NCBI RefSeq assembly: GCF_002335745.1
Contig: NZ_NIST01000001.1
Span: 3,410,354-3,474,353, forward strand
Direction: 5' to 3'
DNA: 64,000 nucleotides
DNA from: Evansella halocellulosilytica
GTDB lineage: Bacteria; Bacillota; Bacilli; Bacillales; Salisediminibacteriaceae
The position numbers and the translations under genes are program-made. The stretch's first letter is position 1. Each line of letters begins with the position of its first letter. Shown piece by piece: positions 1 to 8,351 of the stretch. Under the pieces are notes generated by a model, which saw only the letters and a list, made by a program, of their open reading frames with translations, ran no database searches and had not been told where the DNA came from.

Positions 1-406
1 AGATCGATTCATCTTCAATCACCTTTTCTTTAACCAGCTGACAACGGAATTGAACGAAACACTGACGTAGTAATTCTTGGACTTCATGGTGTACCCTAAA
101 ACGGTTGATCGTACGGTAGCTTGGTTCATACCCTTGCGCCAGCCACATCATCCGAACACTGTCTTTCAAAAGCTCCTCAATTTTTCTCCCAGAGAAGACA
201 GATTGTGTATAGGCGCAAAGGATGATCTTCATCATCATTCTGGGATGATAGGCCGGACAGCCCGTTGTACGTAAAAATCCACTGAATGCCTCATCGGGGA
301 TGGCTTCTACCATATCATTCACGGCAAAAGCGATATCATTTTCCTGAAGTTTATAGGCTAAATCCATCGGCAAAATGATTTGATTCATGTTATAATCTTT
401 ATACAT
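1..406 (-). CDS. IS1182-family transposase, N-terminal part (cut by window edge)
   Basis: The frame is open from the ATG at 406 to the window edge, 135 codons. It begins MYKDYNMNQIILPMDL, continues with a segment containing GCPAYHPRMMMKIILCAY, and then YRTINRFR. These are hallmarks of the N-terminal domain of IS1182/IS5-like DDE transposases. The catalytic DDE residues lie beyond the edge and cannot be seen. A GGAGGT ribosome binding site lies just upstream. No stop or frameshift is visible in the portion present, so this copy may still be intact, unlike the one near 21 kb. Confidence 0.85.
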   Translation of the reverse strand, partial: MYKDYNMNQIILPMDLAYKLQENDIAFAVNDMVEAIPDEAFSGFLRTTGCPAYHPRMMMKIILCAYTQSVFSGRKIEELLKDSVRMMWLAQGYEPSYRTINRFRVHHEVQELLRQCFVQFRCQLVKEKVIEDESI

Positions 407-502
407 AAGGATACCTCCGATTCTGTTTTTGTGTGGATACTTTAACTTTATCAGAAGGTATCCTTTTTGTGTATACGTATAAACTAGACGGACTTATCCA
501 AG

Positions 503-624
503 TTGATTGTCAAAATCACGAGACGCCTGCGGGAAAAGCAAGAGCTGAAGATCCATCGGGGCGATTTTACCCCGATTAGCTGAAGCCTTGCCCGCGGCAA
601 GCGAGTGTTTTTTGAAACAATCAA
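503..624. repeat. Dispersed palindromic repeat family R1, copy 1
   Basis: A 122-bp GC-richer block begins TTGATTGT and ends ACAATCAA (inverted ends). The core holds GAGACGCCTGCGGGAAAAGC, an internal palindrome ATCGGGGCGATTTTACCCCGAT and GGCAAGCGAGTG. Related blocks lie at 8143-8310, 21385-21509 and 43222-43368. Similar repeats are common between genes in Bacillus genomes. This copy sits inside the IS1182 element, between the transposase start and the outer end. Confidence 0.75.
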
Positions 625-660
625 CCCAAAATATAATATGAATAACTGAAAAAGAAGAAA

Positions 661-691
661 TGGCACTCACCGACGGTGAGTGCCACTCTTA
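661..691 (+). terminator. Hairpin at IS right end, terminator-like
   Basis: The arms TGGCACTCACC and GGTGAGTGCCA pair perfectly around GAC and are followed by a T-rich CTCTTATT. It lies just inside the IS terminal repeat, and similar hairpins recur at 44.49 kb and 58.80 kb. It could stop transcription passing rightwards out of the element. Confidence 0.5.
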
Positions 692-716
692 TTAACTGGG
701 TTTTGTCCCAGCCCCA

Positions 717-987
717 TAGTTACTTACATAGTTTATTTAAAAAATAGAGTTGTAAAATGGTTAGAACGTATATAATAGAATTATAGATAAAAACGTTCGT
801 TTGGTTTTGGGTGGAGCAGAACCTCGGTGTGAGGATAGTACTCCGCAGACACAATCGTTTCGAAGACCATTAAAGAGACAGCAATAACCCGTAAATATTA
901 TGGTAGAACTACTAATGTAGATACAATTAGTCGGAGGTGTTTTCTTGAAGGTAGAACAATTATAAATACAAATAGATTGGAGTGGAT
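717..987 (+). other. Intergenic stretch with possible leader mini-ORF
   Basis: About 270 bp without a normal gene. A TATAAT hexamer lies near 770 without a convincing -35. At about 930-955 a strong CGGAGGTG site is followed by a six-codon frame starting with TTG (product MKVEQL, then stop), ahead of the CPBP protease gene. This could be a leader peptide or the start of a lost gene. Nothing else was recognised. Confidence 0.25.
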
Positions 988-1809
988 ATGTTGGGTAAAA
1001 CGGCGCCATTTAATATGAAAAACATATGGGTGAGAATTTTAGTTGTATTGATAATAGGTATCATTATATGGAACTTCATAACCTATCTTAGTGATATATT
1101 TATAGGGGAAGAATATATTCGATTTAATCACTTCTTAATTGCTGTACTTACTACTATATTAACCTTTATTCTCATACAAGTGGCACTTAAAATTGACAAT
1201 ATTCCGTGGCATCAACTCGGACAAGGAACTTTTAAAAAGAATATCATTTCTTTTTTTCTAGGTTTTTTTCTTTGGACGATTCCCGCATCTGTTGGTTTAT
1301 TTATTTGTGTTATGCTTGGGTGGGTTGAAATCAAAGTTCATACAGATTTGAATGATCTATTACTGAGTATGTTGATTTTATTCATAACTGTATTGTTGAT
1401 AGAAGCATTACCTGAAGAATTCATTTTTAGAGGATATATATATCGGTACTTAAATGTATTATTCCCTCATTGGGGCACAATACTTTTACAATCACTGCTG
1501 TTCTCATTATTTGCTTATTTTATAGGGGCAATGTATTCTGTAGAACAGCTTCAATTTATTCCTGGCTTTGCAATCATTTTAGGTGTGTTTAGGGCGATAT
1601 CAGGAAGTGTGTGGACATCAATCGGATTTCATGCTGCAATTATGACTGCAACACAAATTTTAGGACCCATTCACGGACATTTTGATGTGAGCGAAATTTT
1701 CACACTGCGATTTGTTGCATTTATTTTACTACCAAGTGTTGTTGGAGCAACTGTATTGTCTTTCATTTATTACAACCACAATTGGCGTAAAACAGACCCA
1801 TTGATGTAA
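988..1809 (+). CDS. CPBP family intramembrane metalloprotease-like protein
   Basis: A 273-residue polytopic membrane protein with about seven hydrophobic segments. It carries the CPBP (Abi/CAAX-protease-like) first motif EALPEEFIFR at about 139-148 (EExxxR), a second-motif region around GVFRAISGSVW, and a histidine in GFHAAIM at about 215. In the family the last motif is HxxxN/D. Here the fourth residue after His is Met, so catalytic competence is uncertain. The family covers intramembrane peptidases, some tied to bacteriocin immunity. ATG 988 is preferred because GGAG at 979-982 gives 5-nt spacing; the in-frame GTG at 982 lies within that site. It is monocistronic, with a terminator hairpin downstream. 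Confidence 0.8.
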   Translation: MLGKTAPFNMKNIWVRILVVLIIGIIIWNFITYLSDIFIGEEYIRFNHFLIAVLTTILTFILIQVALKIDNIPWHQLGQGTFKKNIISFFLGFFLWTIPASVGLFICVMLGWVEIKVHTDLNDLLLSMLILFITVLLIEALPEEFIFRGYIYRYLNVLFPHWGTILLQSLLFSLFAYFIGAMYSVEQLQFIPGFAIILGVFRAISGSVWTSIGFHAAIMTATQILGPIHGHFDVSEIFTLRFVAFILLPSVVGATVLSFIYYNHNWRKTDPLM

Positions 1810-1883
1810 TTCTGTACAAACAAAAAGTTAATCAAAACAGGGGCAACTCTTAAAGTAACAGGTGCGTTAAGAGAAAACAAATC

Positions 1884-1928
1884 GGACCACAACATTTTAA
1901 ATGTGTCTTAAATGTTGCGGTCCTTTTA
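1884..1928 (+). terminator. Rho-independent terminator (possibly bidirectional)
   Basis: GGACCACAACATTT pairs with AAATGTTGCGGTCC around a short loop and is followed by TTTTAAT. It lies between the CPBP gene (+) and acsA (-), which converge. The opposite strand also ends in a T-rich run, so it may serve both. Confidence 0.75.
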
Positions 1929-2048
1929 ATATCATAGGTTACACATATCTAACCAAAAGATAAAAATGAAAAAAATATGTTATGTCCTATAATTTATTTA
2001 CCTTTTTTATTTAGGTCTTGAGAACATTAGCCACTCTACTTTTTTAAG

Positions 2049-3764
2049 TTAATCATCCATCGTTGATAAATCACCGGTAGGTTCATTTAATTCCCAAGCT
2101 TTTAAAACACGCCTCATAATTTTACCACTTCTCGTTTTCGGAAGTTTTTCTTTATATTCAATTTCTCGTGGAACAGCGTGTGCAGAAAGTTCTTTCTTTA
2201 TAAAAGTTTTTATTTCTTCCTTTAATTCATCTGTATATTCATAACCATCTCGTAACGAAATAAATGCCTTAATAATGTGTCCTCTTATATCATCTGGCTT
2301 ACCTATTACACCTGCTTCAGCAACAGCAGGATGTTCGACGAGCTTACTTTCAATTTCAAATGGACCGACTCTTTCACCTGAAGTCATGATGACATCATCA
2401 TTACGCCCTTGGAACCAAAAGTAGCCGTCTTCATCTTTGTACGCTGTGTCACCAGAAACGTACCAACCAGAAATGGCGAAGTACTCATTGTACTTTGTTT
2501 CATTGTTCCAAATTTTCCTCATCATTGACGGCCAACCTTTTTTTATTGCTAAGTTCCCCATTTTATATGGTGGTAGTTCTTCACCATGTTCATTAATAAT
2601 TGCAGCTTCAATTCCTGGTAACGGCTTTCCCATAGAACCGGGTTTAATAGACTCCGATAAATAATTACATATAAGCATAGCTCCCGTTTCAGTCATCCAC
2701 CAAGTATCATGGATTCTATGATTAAATACTTCGACGCCCCAACGGACTACTTCTGGATTTAAAGGTTCGCCGACGCTTAATATATGACGTAGAGAGCTTA
2801 AATCATGATTTTCTATCGTTTCCTTCGGTGCAGCCATAAGCATACGGAAGGCTGTTGGTGCACTATACCAAACAGTTACTTTGTATTTATCGATCGTTGA
2901 ATACCAGTCATCTGGTGAGAACCTTCCACCTCGGACAACATTCGTTACACCATTTAACCAAGGGCCAAAAATCCCATATGATGTTCCTGTTACCCAGCCA
3001 GGATCTGCAGTACACCAATAAACATCATCTTCTTTTAAATCGAGGACCCATTTTGCGGACTGATAATGTTGAAGCATTGCATTGTGAACATGGTAAACTC
3101 CTTTAGGCTTACCAGTTGAACCGGATGTGTAATGAAGGATTAATCCATCCTCTAAATCAACCCATTCTAACGCAGAATCATCAGCAGGTGCTATTTTTAT
3201 TTCATCAAAATACGAGATAAACCTCTCATTATTAGGTATATCTTCACCAACAAGTATGATTCTTTCAAGTGAAGGTAATTGATCATACGGAACTCGCTGT
3301 AATAACTCAGGTGTTGTGACGAGAATCTTCGCTTCACTGTCTTCGATCCTGCTTTTAACTGCTTCTTTCATAAATGCTTCAAATAAAGGTCCAACAACAG
3401 CACCGACTTTAATAGCTCCTAATAACGCAACATATAATTCAGGGCTTCGCGGCATAAATATAAACACACGGTCACCTTTTTCTACGTTGCAATTTTTGAA
3501 CATATGTGCGGATTTGTTTGATTGTTCTTTTAAATCATTAAACGTTAAAGTAACTTCACGAGACGAATCGGAATAAAGCAATGCTGGCTTGTTACCTTTT
3601 CCTTCATCTACATGCTTATCAATTGCTTCGTATGCCAGGTTTACTTTGCCAGTTTTGGACCATGAAAAATGGTTCTTTACTTCATCCCAGTTAAATTTTT
3701 TGCGAACGCTCTCATAATCATTTAAATTGAATGTTCCTTCATTTGGTTTTAATACTTTTTCCAT
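2049..3764 (-). CDS. acsA: Acetyl-CoA synthetase (AMP-forming)
   Basis: 571 residues, almost the length of Bacillus AcsA. It activates acetate to acetyl-CoA through acetyl-AMP in the cytoplasm. The ANL-superfamily motifs are present: the phosphate-binding loop YTSGSTGKPKGVYH at about 212-225, GWYVSGD with GYFWFQGRNDDVIMTSGERV in the hinge region, and the C-terminal PKTRSGKIMRR whose Lys is the usual site of regulatory acetylation. The ribosome site GGAGGT precedes ATG 3764. A sigma-A-like promoter is seen at 3809-3837. In B. subtilis acsA is divergent from acuABC; no acu genes are present here, so the acetylation control genes are elsewhere or missing. Confidence 0.95.
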   Translation of the reverse strand: MEKVLKPNEGTFNLNDYESVRKKFNWDEVKNHFSWSKTGKVNLAYEAIDKHVDEGKGNKPALLYSDSSREVTLTFNDLKEQSNKSAHMFKNCNVEKGDRVFIFMPRSPELYVALLGAIKVGAVVGPLFEAFMKEAVKSRIEDSEAKILVTTPELLQRVPYDQLPSLERIILVGEDIPNNERFISYFDEIKIAPADDSALEWVDLEDGLILHYTSGSTGKPKGVYHVHNAMLQHYQSAKWVLDLKEDDVYWCTADPGWVTGTSYGIFGPWLNGVTNVVRGGRFSPDDWYSTIDKYKVTVWYSAPTAFRMLMAAPKETIENHDLSSLRHILSVGEPLNPEVVRWGVEVFNHRIHDTWWMTETGAMLICNYLSESIKPGSMGKPLPGIEAAIINEHGEELPPYKMGNLAIKKGWPSMMRKIWNNETKYNEYFAISGWYVSGDTAYKDEDGYFWFQGRNDDVIMTSGERVGPFEIESKLVEHPAVAEAGVIGKPDDIRGHIIKAFISLRDGYEYTDELKEEIKTFIKKELSAHAVPREIEYKEKLPKTRSGKIMRRVLKAWELNEPTGDLSTMDD

Positions 3765-3808
3765 GCCGACACCTCCGCATAAGAATATTACATAAATAAA
3801 CTACGTCT

Positions 3809-3837
3809 ATCATATACCCAAAATTCAGAAATTTCAA
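3809..3837 (-). promoter_or_regulatory. Putative sigma-A promoter of acsA
   Basis: On the minus strand TTGAAA (3837-3832) and TATGAT (3814-3809) are separated by 17 bp, about 45 bp upstream of the acsA start codon. Assigned by match to consensus only. Confidence 0.5.
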
Positions 3838-3870
3838 TTTTAATATTATGTGTAATTGTATGGTTTTTCG

Positions 3871-3899
3871 GTGACAGTCTGCTAAATAAACGTTAAAAT
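3871..3899 (+). promoter_or_regulatory. Putative sigma-A promoter of the 51-aa membrane protein (and fumC?)
   Basis: GTGACA (3871-3876) and TAAAAT (3894-3899) are 17 bp apart, about 33 bp before the ATG at 3932. No terminator is evident between that gene and fumC, so transcription may continue into fumC. Confidence 0.4.
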
Positions 3900-3931
3900 A
3901 ATGATAATGTTTGATTAAAGGAGTAATAAAC

Positions 3932-4087
3932 ATGGATATTTTAACATGGATTATTGTCATTGTTATTGGCTTAATTTTATTAAAAGTAGTAGGTAAAATA
4001 TTAAAGTTTGCGATAGGTATAGGCTTAGTCCTATTAATTTTATATGTTTTATCGTCTGTCTTAACGAACGGTACAATTTCTCTTTAG
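3932..4087 (+). CDS. Small hydrophobic membrane protein (51 aa), unknown function
   Basis: A 51-codon frame starting MDILTWIIVIVIGLILLKVV, with two hydrophobic stretches (about 4-20 and 25-43) split by a Lys/Gly-rich turn. AAAGGAG lies 8 nt before the ATG and a promoter-like sequence lies further upstream. It ends 66 bp before fumC in the same orientation. No cysteine, catalytic motif or toxin signature stands out. It may be a general small inner-membrane protein; a type I toxin is possible but there is no antisense RNA evidence. Function not recognised. Confidence 0.6.
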   Translation: MDILTWIIVIVIGLILLKVVGKILKFAIGIGLVLLILYVLSSVLTNGTISL

Positions 4088-4153
4088 AATCGTTTTATGA
4101 GTAGTAAACGAGGGAATGTTATGGAAGAAAGCGTTGTATAAGGAGGAAAGAGA

Positions 4154-5542
4154 ATGAAACATCGTACGGAAAAAGATACATTAGGAGAAGTGCAAGTACC
4201 AGCAGATAAATGGTGGGGAGCACAAACACAGCGGAGTCTTGATAATTTTAAAATCGGTAAAGAAAAGATGCCGTTAGAAGTTGTAGAAGCTTTTACAATA
4301 TTGAAAGAAGCATGTGCTGTTGCGAATAAGAGATTAGGTAACCTCGAATCAGAAAAAAGTAAAATGATTGAACGAGTTTGTCAGGAGCTCAGAGAAGATG
4401 GTAAATATGAACATTTCCCTTTAGTCGTATGGCAAACTGGCAGTGGGACACAATCAAATATGAATATGAATGAAGTAGTAGCGTACCGTGCTAACGAATA
4501 TTTCAAGGAACAAAATAGTGAAATCCGAATTCACCCGAACGATGACGTAAACAGATCACAAAGTTCAAACGATACGTTCCCAACATCAATGCACATTACA
4601 GCATTAAAAGAAGTACAGGATAGATTAATTCCTTCTTTACAAAGACTTAAAAAGGTCATTGATCAAAAACAAAAGGATTTTGATCATATAATTAAGATTG
4701 GCCGCACGCATTTACAAGACGCAACACCGTTAACATTAGGTCAAGAATTGAGCGGTTGGTCATATATGTTAGAACGAAGTGAGCAAATGATAAAAGAGTC
4801 TTCCGAACACCTGAAATATTTAGCGATTGGTGGTACTGCTGTCGGAACAGGAATAAATGCGCATTCAAAGTTTGGAGACTACACTGCAGAAGAAATAAGT
4901 CGAATTACCGGCATTACGTTTTACTCATCACCTAATAAATTCCATGCGCTAACAAGTCACGATGAAATTACTTATGCCCATGGTGCATTAAAGGCATTGG
5001 CAGCAGATTTAATGAAAATCGCAAATGATGTACGGTGGTTAGCTAGTGGTCCACGTTCAGGGATCGGTGAAATCACGATACCAGCTAATGAGCCCGGAAG
5101 TTCAATCATGCCCGGTAAAGTTAATCCGACTCAAAGCGAAGCATTGACAATGGCGGTTTCTCAAGTTTTTGGAAATGATGCGACAATTGGGTTTGCAGCA
5201 AGTCAAGGGAACTTTGAGCTGAACGTATTTAAACCAGTCATCATTTATAACTTTTTGCAGTCAGTACGCCTCTTAAGTGACGCAATGGACTCATTTAATA
5301 ACAAGTGTATGACTGGAATTGAAGCAAACGAAGGGGTTATTTCTGAGCATGTGAAAAATTCCTTAATGCTCGTAACTGCTTTAAATCCTCATATCGGTTA
5401 TGAAAAAGCTGCAGAAATTGCTAAAAAAGCTTATCGTGAAGATCGTACTTTGAAAGAAGCAGCTCTGCAATTAGGTTATTTAACAGAAGAAGAATTCGAG
5501 CAATATGTAAACCCAGAAAAGATGATCAAACCAAATGAATAA
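4154..5542 (+). CDS. fumC: Fumarate hydratase class II
   Basis: 462 residues, the usual length for class II (iron-independent) fumarases, which interconvert fumarate and malate in the TCA cycle. The superfamily signature [15 protein letters not shown] lies at about 315-329. [30 protein letters not shown] and [16 protein letters not shown] form the remaining substrate-site regions. The AAGGAGG ribosome site lies 7-8 nt before the ATG. Close fumarase/aspartase relatives exist, but the length and the N-terminal R-E-KDTLGEV pattern fit FumC. Confidence 0.96.
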   Translation: MKHRTEKDTLGEVQVPADKWWGAQTQRSLDNFKIGKEKMPLEVVEAFTILKEACAVANKRLGNLESEKSKMIERVCQELREDGKYEHFPLVVWQTGSGTQSNMNMNEVVAYRANEYFKEQNSEIRIHPNDDVNRSQSSNDTFPTSMHITALKEVQDRLIPSLQRLKKVIDQKQKDFDHIIKIGRTHLQDATPLTLGQELSGWSYMLERSEQMIKESSEHLKYLAIGGTAVGTGINAHSKFGDYTAEEISRITGITFYSSPNKFHALTSHDEITYAHGALKALAADLMKIANDVRWLASGPRSGIGEITIPANEPGSSIMPGKVNPTQSEALTMAVSQVFGNDATIGFAASQGNFELNVFKPVIIYNFLQSVRLLSDAMDSFNNKCMTGIEANEGVISEHVKNSLMLVTALNPHIGYEKAAEIAKKAYREDRTLKEAALQLGYLTEEEFEQYVNPEKMIKPNE

Positions 5543-5588
5543 AGGATTGTCAGCGGCGTTGCTGCTCTGTCTAGATTGATAAGAAAAG

Positions 5589-5632
5589 AGATGTCTCATA
5601 AAAAGCTTTACAATGCGACATCTTTTTTTTTA
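5589..5632 (+). terminator. Rho-independent terminator of fumC
   Basis: AGATGTC and GACATCT form the stem at 5589-5622, followed by nine or more T residues. It lies about 45 bp after the fumC stop. Confidence 0.8.
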
Positions 5633-5777
5633 GGTTATTACCACATAGAATTGTTGGTTTATTGACTGTTTGAAGAATTGAAATACGACGACTTAGCCCA
5701 CAAAGGAATTTCGAATTTTGCAAAAAATATATTATAATTATCATTTAATAGTAACTAACAGTAAATGGGGGAGACAA

Positions 5778-6698
5778 ATGAAGGTTTTTGATTTACATTG
5801 CGATGTACTATTGAGATTATGGGAAGATCGAACACGAGTTTTTAAAGATTCCTCATCACTAGAGGCTAATTTAAAAAGACTTATAGCTGGTAACGTTCGA
5901 CTGCAATTATTTGCTGTATTTATTGAACCTGATCTTCCGTCTGATTTAAAGTTCCAGATAGCCCTGGAACAGATTGATTTATTCCATAAAGAAGTTGTTG
6001 AAAAACATGAAAATGTCATCAAAATTGTCAGTTGGGATGACATAAGAAACTTAAAAGAGAATGAAATCGGCGCTATGCTTACTCTTGAAGGGGCAGATTC
6101 TTTCGGAAATGATTTGATGAAATTACGAACATTATATCAATTAGGTGTCAAATCAATTGGGCTTACTTGGAACAATGCTAATTTATGTGCAGACGGTGCG
6201 GGAGAACCGAGAGGCGGGGGACTTACCAAACTAGGCTTTGAAGTTGTCAAACTGAATAATGAACAAAAAGTTTTAACGGATGTCTCCCACTTATCTCAAG
6301 CAGGATTTTGGGATGTCATCACTATTTCTGACTTTCCAATTGCAACACATTCAAATTCTATGACTATCTGTGAACACCGGAGAAATTTAACTGATGAACA
6401 AGCTGAAGCAATGTTTTCGAAAAACGGGCTCATTGGGGTTGTATTTAATCCGCCATTTATAAATGGTGGCGAAAGTGCATCTATCGATGAATTATTAAGG
6501 CATATTGATCATTTTTGTTCTTTAGGAGGAAAAAATCATCTAGCATTTGGATCCGATTTTGATGGTATTAGCTATTATGTACAAAACCTTGAACATTCGG
6601 GTAAATATGAGAACTTAATCGAAGAGCTATTAAAACGTTATAAGGAGGATGAGGTTAAAGGCTTTGCTTATAACAATTTTCTCCGCTTTATTCCATAA
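5778..6698 (+). CDS. Membrane dipeptidase family (peptidase M19) protein
   Basis: 306 residues from ATG 5778, supported by GGGGGAG 5-8 nt upstream; an in-frame TTG 60 nt earlier has no such site. Renal-dipeptidase-like zinc amidohydrolases hydrolyse dipeptides, including D-residue ones. HCD near the N-terminus (His7, Asp9) gives the first metal ligands. LTLEGADSF supplies the bridging acid, and THSNSM with GSDFDGI provide the later conserved positions. There is no signal peptide, so it is probably cytoplasmic like other Bacillus members. A TATAAT at 5733-5738 may be its -10. It stands alone. Confidence 0.88.
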   Translation: MKVFDLHCDVLLRLWEDRTRVFKDSSSLEANLKRLIAGNVRLQLFAVFIEPDLPSDLKFQIALEQIDLFHKEVVEKHENVIKIVSWDDIRNLKENEIGAMLTLEGADSFGNDLMKLRTLYQLGVKSIGLTWNNANLCADGAGEPRGGGLTKLGFEVVKLNNEQKVLTDVSHLSQAGFWDVITISDFPIATHSNSMTICEHRRNLTDEQAEAMFSKNGLIGVVFNPPFINGGESASIDELLRHIDHFCSLGGKNHLAFGSDFDGISYYVQNLEHSGKYENLIEELLKRYKEDEVKGFAYNNFLRFIP

Positions 6699-6905
6699 TC
6701 AATAAAAGGAACTGCAGCTATTGTGAATCATTTATGTTTTTCTGTTTAACATACCAATATGAAATCATTGTGTCATAATTGAAGGGATGAAACGATCTAT
6801 ATTTGTTTTATTTGACTTTCATAATGAACGAAATGCAAAATGGACGTTGTAAAATGTATTAGCTATCAAGTATTGATAATAAAACTTCAAAGGGGAGGGA
6901 TAGGA

Positions 6906-7448
6906 ATGGATGATAACGAGCTTAAAAAGGCTACTTTTGCCGGGGGATGCTTTTGGTGTATGGTATCACCTTTCGATCAACAACCGGGCATTCACCAAGT
7001 GGTTTCAGGATATACTGGAGGAGATATTGAAAATCCAACATATGAACAAGTGTGTTCAAATAAAACAGGTCATCTAGAAGCTGTACAAATTACGTATGAC
7101 CCAGCAGTTTTTTCATATGATCACTTACTGAATATATTTTGGTCGCAGATTGACCCTACCGATCCAGGTGGACAATTCCATGACCGTGGTGAGTCATATC
7201 AAACGGCTATATTCTATCATGATGAAGAGCAGAGGGAGAAAGCTTTGTTATCGAAGAAAGAGCTTGAAACGTGCGGGAAGTTTTCAAAACCGATCGTAAC
7301 AGAAATTCGTAAAGCGAAACCATTTTATCCTGCAGAAGAATACCATCAAGATTACTATAAAAAAAATCCGCTTCATTATAAAATCTATCGTAAAGGAAGT
7401 GGCAGAGCAGATTTTATTACACAACATTGGGGTGACAAAAATGAATAA
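6906..7448 (+). CDS. msrA: Peptide-methionine (S)-S-oxide reductase MsrA
   Basis: 180 residues. It reduces the S-epimer of methionine sulfoxide in oxidised proteins. The active-site motif GGCFWC lies at 13-18 with Cys15 as the nucleophile. The conserved VVSGYTGG and HxxYQTAIF-type stretches and the [10 protein letters not shown] segment are present. ATG 6906 is chosen for the AGGGGAGGGAT site upstream; an in-frame start 66 nt earlier lacks one. It overlaps msrB by 8 nt, implying translational coupling and coordinated repair of both epimers. Confidence 0.95.
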   Translation: MDDNELKKATFAGGCFWCMVSPFDQQPGIHQVVSGYTGGDIENPTYEQVCSNKTGHLEAVQITYDPAVFSYDHLLNIFWSQIDPTDPGGQFHDRGESYQTAIFYHDEEQREKALLSKKELETCGKFSKPIVTEIRKAKPFYPAEEYHQDYYKKNPLHYKIYRKGSGRADFITQHWGDKNE

Positions 7449-7872
7449 AAAAGAGTTAAAGGAAAAACTAACAGATATTCAATACAAAGTAACACAGGAA
7501 GATGGCACAGAAGCTCCTTTTAACAACGAATATTGGAAGCATTTTGAAGAGGGAATATATGTTGATATCGTTTCCGGGGAACCTTTATTTAGTTCTTTGG
7601 ATAAATTTGATTCTAACTGTGGTTGGCCAAGCTTTTCAAAACCGGTAGATAAAGATCGTATCATAGAAAAATCGGATTTTTCTCATTTTATGGTAAGGAC
7701 AGAAGTGAGAAGCAAAGAAGGGGATTCGCACCTTGGCCATGTATTTAATGATGGGCCAAAGCCTACCGGACATCGTTATTGCATTAATTCTGCTGCACTT
7801 CGCTTTATCCCGAAAGAGGACCTCGAAAAAGAGGGGTACGGGTCCTATAAGAAGCTTTTTGAAAATGATTAG
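7441..7872 (+). CDS. msrB: Peptide-methionine (R)-S-oxide reductase MsrB
   Basis: 143 residues from ATG 7441, which overlaps the end of msrA. It reduces the R-epimer of methionine sulfoxide. CGWPSFSKP lies at about 60-68, [14 protein letters not shown] at 97-110 and the catalytic Cys114 in HRYCINS. The two CxxC pairs that bind structural zinc in many MsrB proteins are absent, making this the zinc-free form usual in Bacillus. A terminator follows at once, so msrA-msrB is a two-gene operon. Confidence 0.95.
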   Translation: MNKKELKEKLTDIQYKVTQEDGTEAPFNNEYWKHFEEGIYVDIVSGEPLFSSLDKFDSNCGWPSFSKPVDKDRIIEKSDFSHFMVRTEVRSKEGDSHLGHVFNDGPKPTGHRYCINSAALRFIPKEDLEKEGYGSYKKLFEND

Positions 7873-7877
7873 TAGAC

Positions 7878-7925
7878 TAAGCTGACAATTCATCTGCATG
7901 TATGAATGTCAGCTTATTTTTTTCT
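7878..7925 (+). terminator. Rho-independent terminator of msrAB
   Basis: TAAGCTGACA and TGTCAGCTTA form a long near-perfect stem with an inner TCAT/ATGA pair, followed by seven or more T residues. Confidence 0.85.
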
Positions 7926-7941
7926 TATTGATGGTCAAAAG

Positions 7942-8060
7942 ACTAGACGCCAGCCAAGCATTTTCACCATGAGCTTTCTTACGGATGGGGTGACTTCGGC
8001 ATTCCAGCAGGACACGGAGATTTTAGCAGAAGATCTGATCTAGCGAGTTGCTTCGCCACG
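7942..8060. repeat. Dispersed repeat family R3, copy 1
   Basis: This stretch shares ordered blocks with 26447-26545: CTAGxCGCC.AGC, TTTTCACxxxGxxCTTTC, GGTGACxTC.GCATTCC.GCAGGA and AGATCTxxxCTAGC. A hairpin with arms CGTCCTA and TAGGACG follows at about 8069-8097. It has no coding potential. Blocks were matched by eye. Confidence 0.45.
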
Positions 8061-8142
8061 GACAGAACGTCCTAATGCCGGACATGCAATAGGACGAGGC
8101 GTTTTGGCCGGTTGACTCAGGTAGATATAAGCAATACTAGAA

Positions 8143-8310
8143 GAGATTGAAACAGAAAAAGCAAGAGGTGAAGATCAATCGGGGCACTTTCCCCCGATTA
8201 GCTGAAGTCTTGCCTACACAAAGAAGACACTAGGATGCAAAAGAAGTGAAGCACGAGTAGATGTCGCACTTGTGCTCTAGTGTGCAAGCGAGTGCATCTT
8301 GATAAATCAA
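8143..8310. repeat. Dispersed repeat family R1, copy 2 (interrupted by R2)
   Basis: It starts GATTGAAACAG, continues with AAAAAGCAAGAGGTGAAGAT, ATCGGGGC...CCCCGAT and TAGCTGAAGTCTTGCC, and ends GCAAGCGAGTG...AAATCAACCC, as in copy 1. Between CTTGCC and GCAAGCGAG there are about 65 extra bases (8217-8283) that belong to repeat family R2. Confidence 0.65.
8217..8283 (-). repeat. Dispersed repeat family R2, copy 1 (nested in R1)
   Basis: Its reverse complement matches 21661-21736, 46125-46204 and 60951-61030. The shared core is GCACAAGTG, then GACATCTACTC, GCACTTC, TTTGCATxC, TAGTGT and TTCTTTG. It lies within an otherwise contiguous R1 copy. The arms AAGTG and CACTT could form a hairpin. It is non-coding. 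Confidence 0.6.
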
Positions 8311-8351
8311 CCCTAATCTCTTAATATCAAAAGAATCCCTTTAATTGAGTG

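Larger units (their letters stand above)
1..716 (-). mobile_element. IS1182-family insertion sequence, partial (window edge)
   Basis: The element runs off the left edge. It contains the 5' part of a minus-strand transposase (start 406), a 122-bp palindromic repeat (503-624), a perfect hairpin (661-685) and the terminal sequence TTTTGTCCCAGCCCC near 701-715. The same order of parts occurs in the decayed copy at 20902-21610, whose outer ends are inverted copies of GGCTGGGACA. The boundary at about 716 is inferred from that comparison. Confidence 0.7.

Noticed and set aside
5718-5777. TTG start giving a 20-residue longer dipeptidase
   Set aside because: The extension has no ribosome site and covers the TATAAT promoter-like element; ATG 5778 has GGGGGAG.
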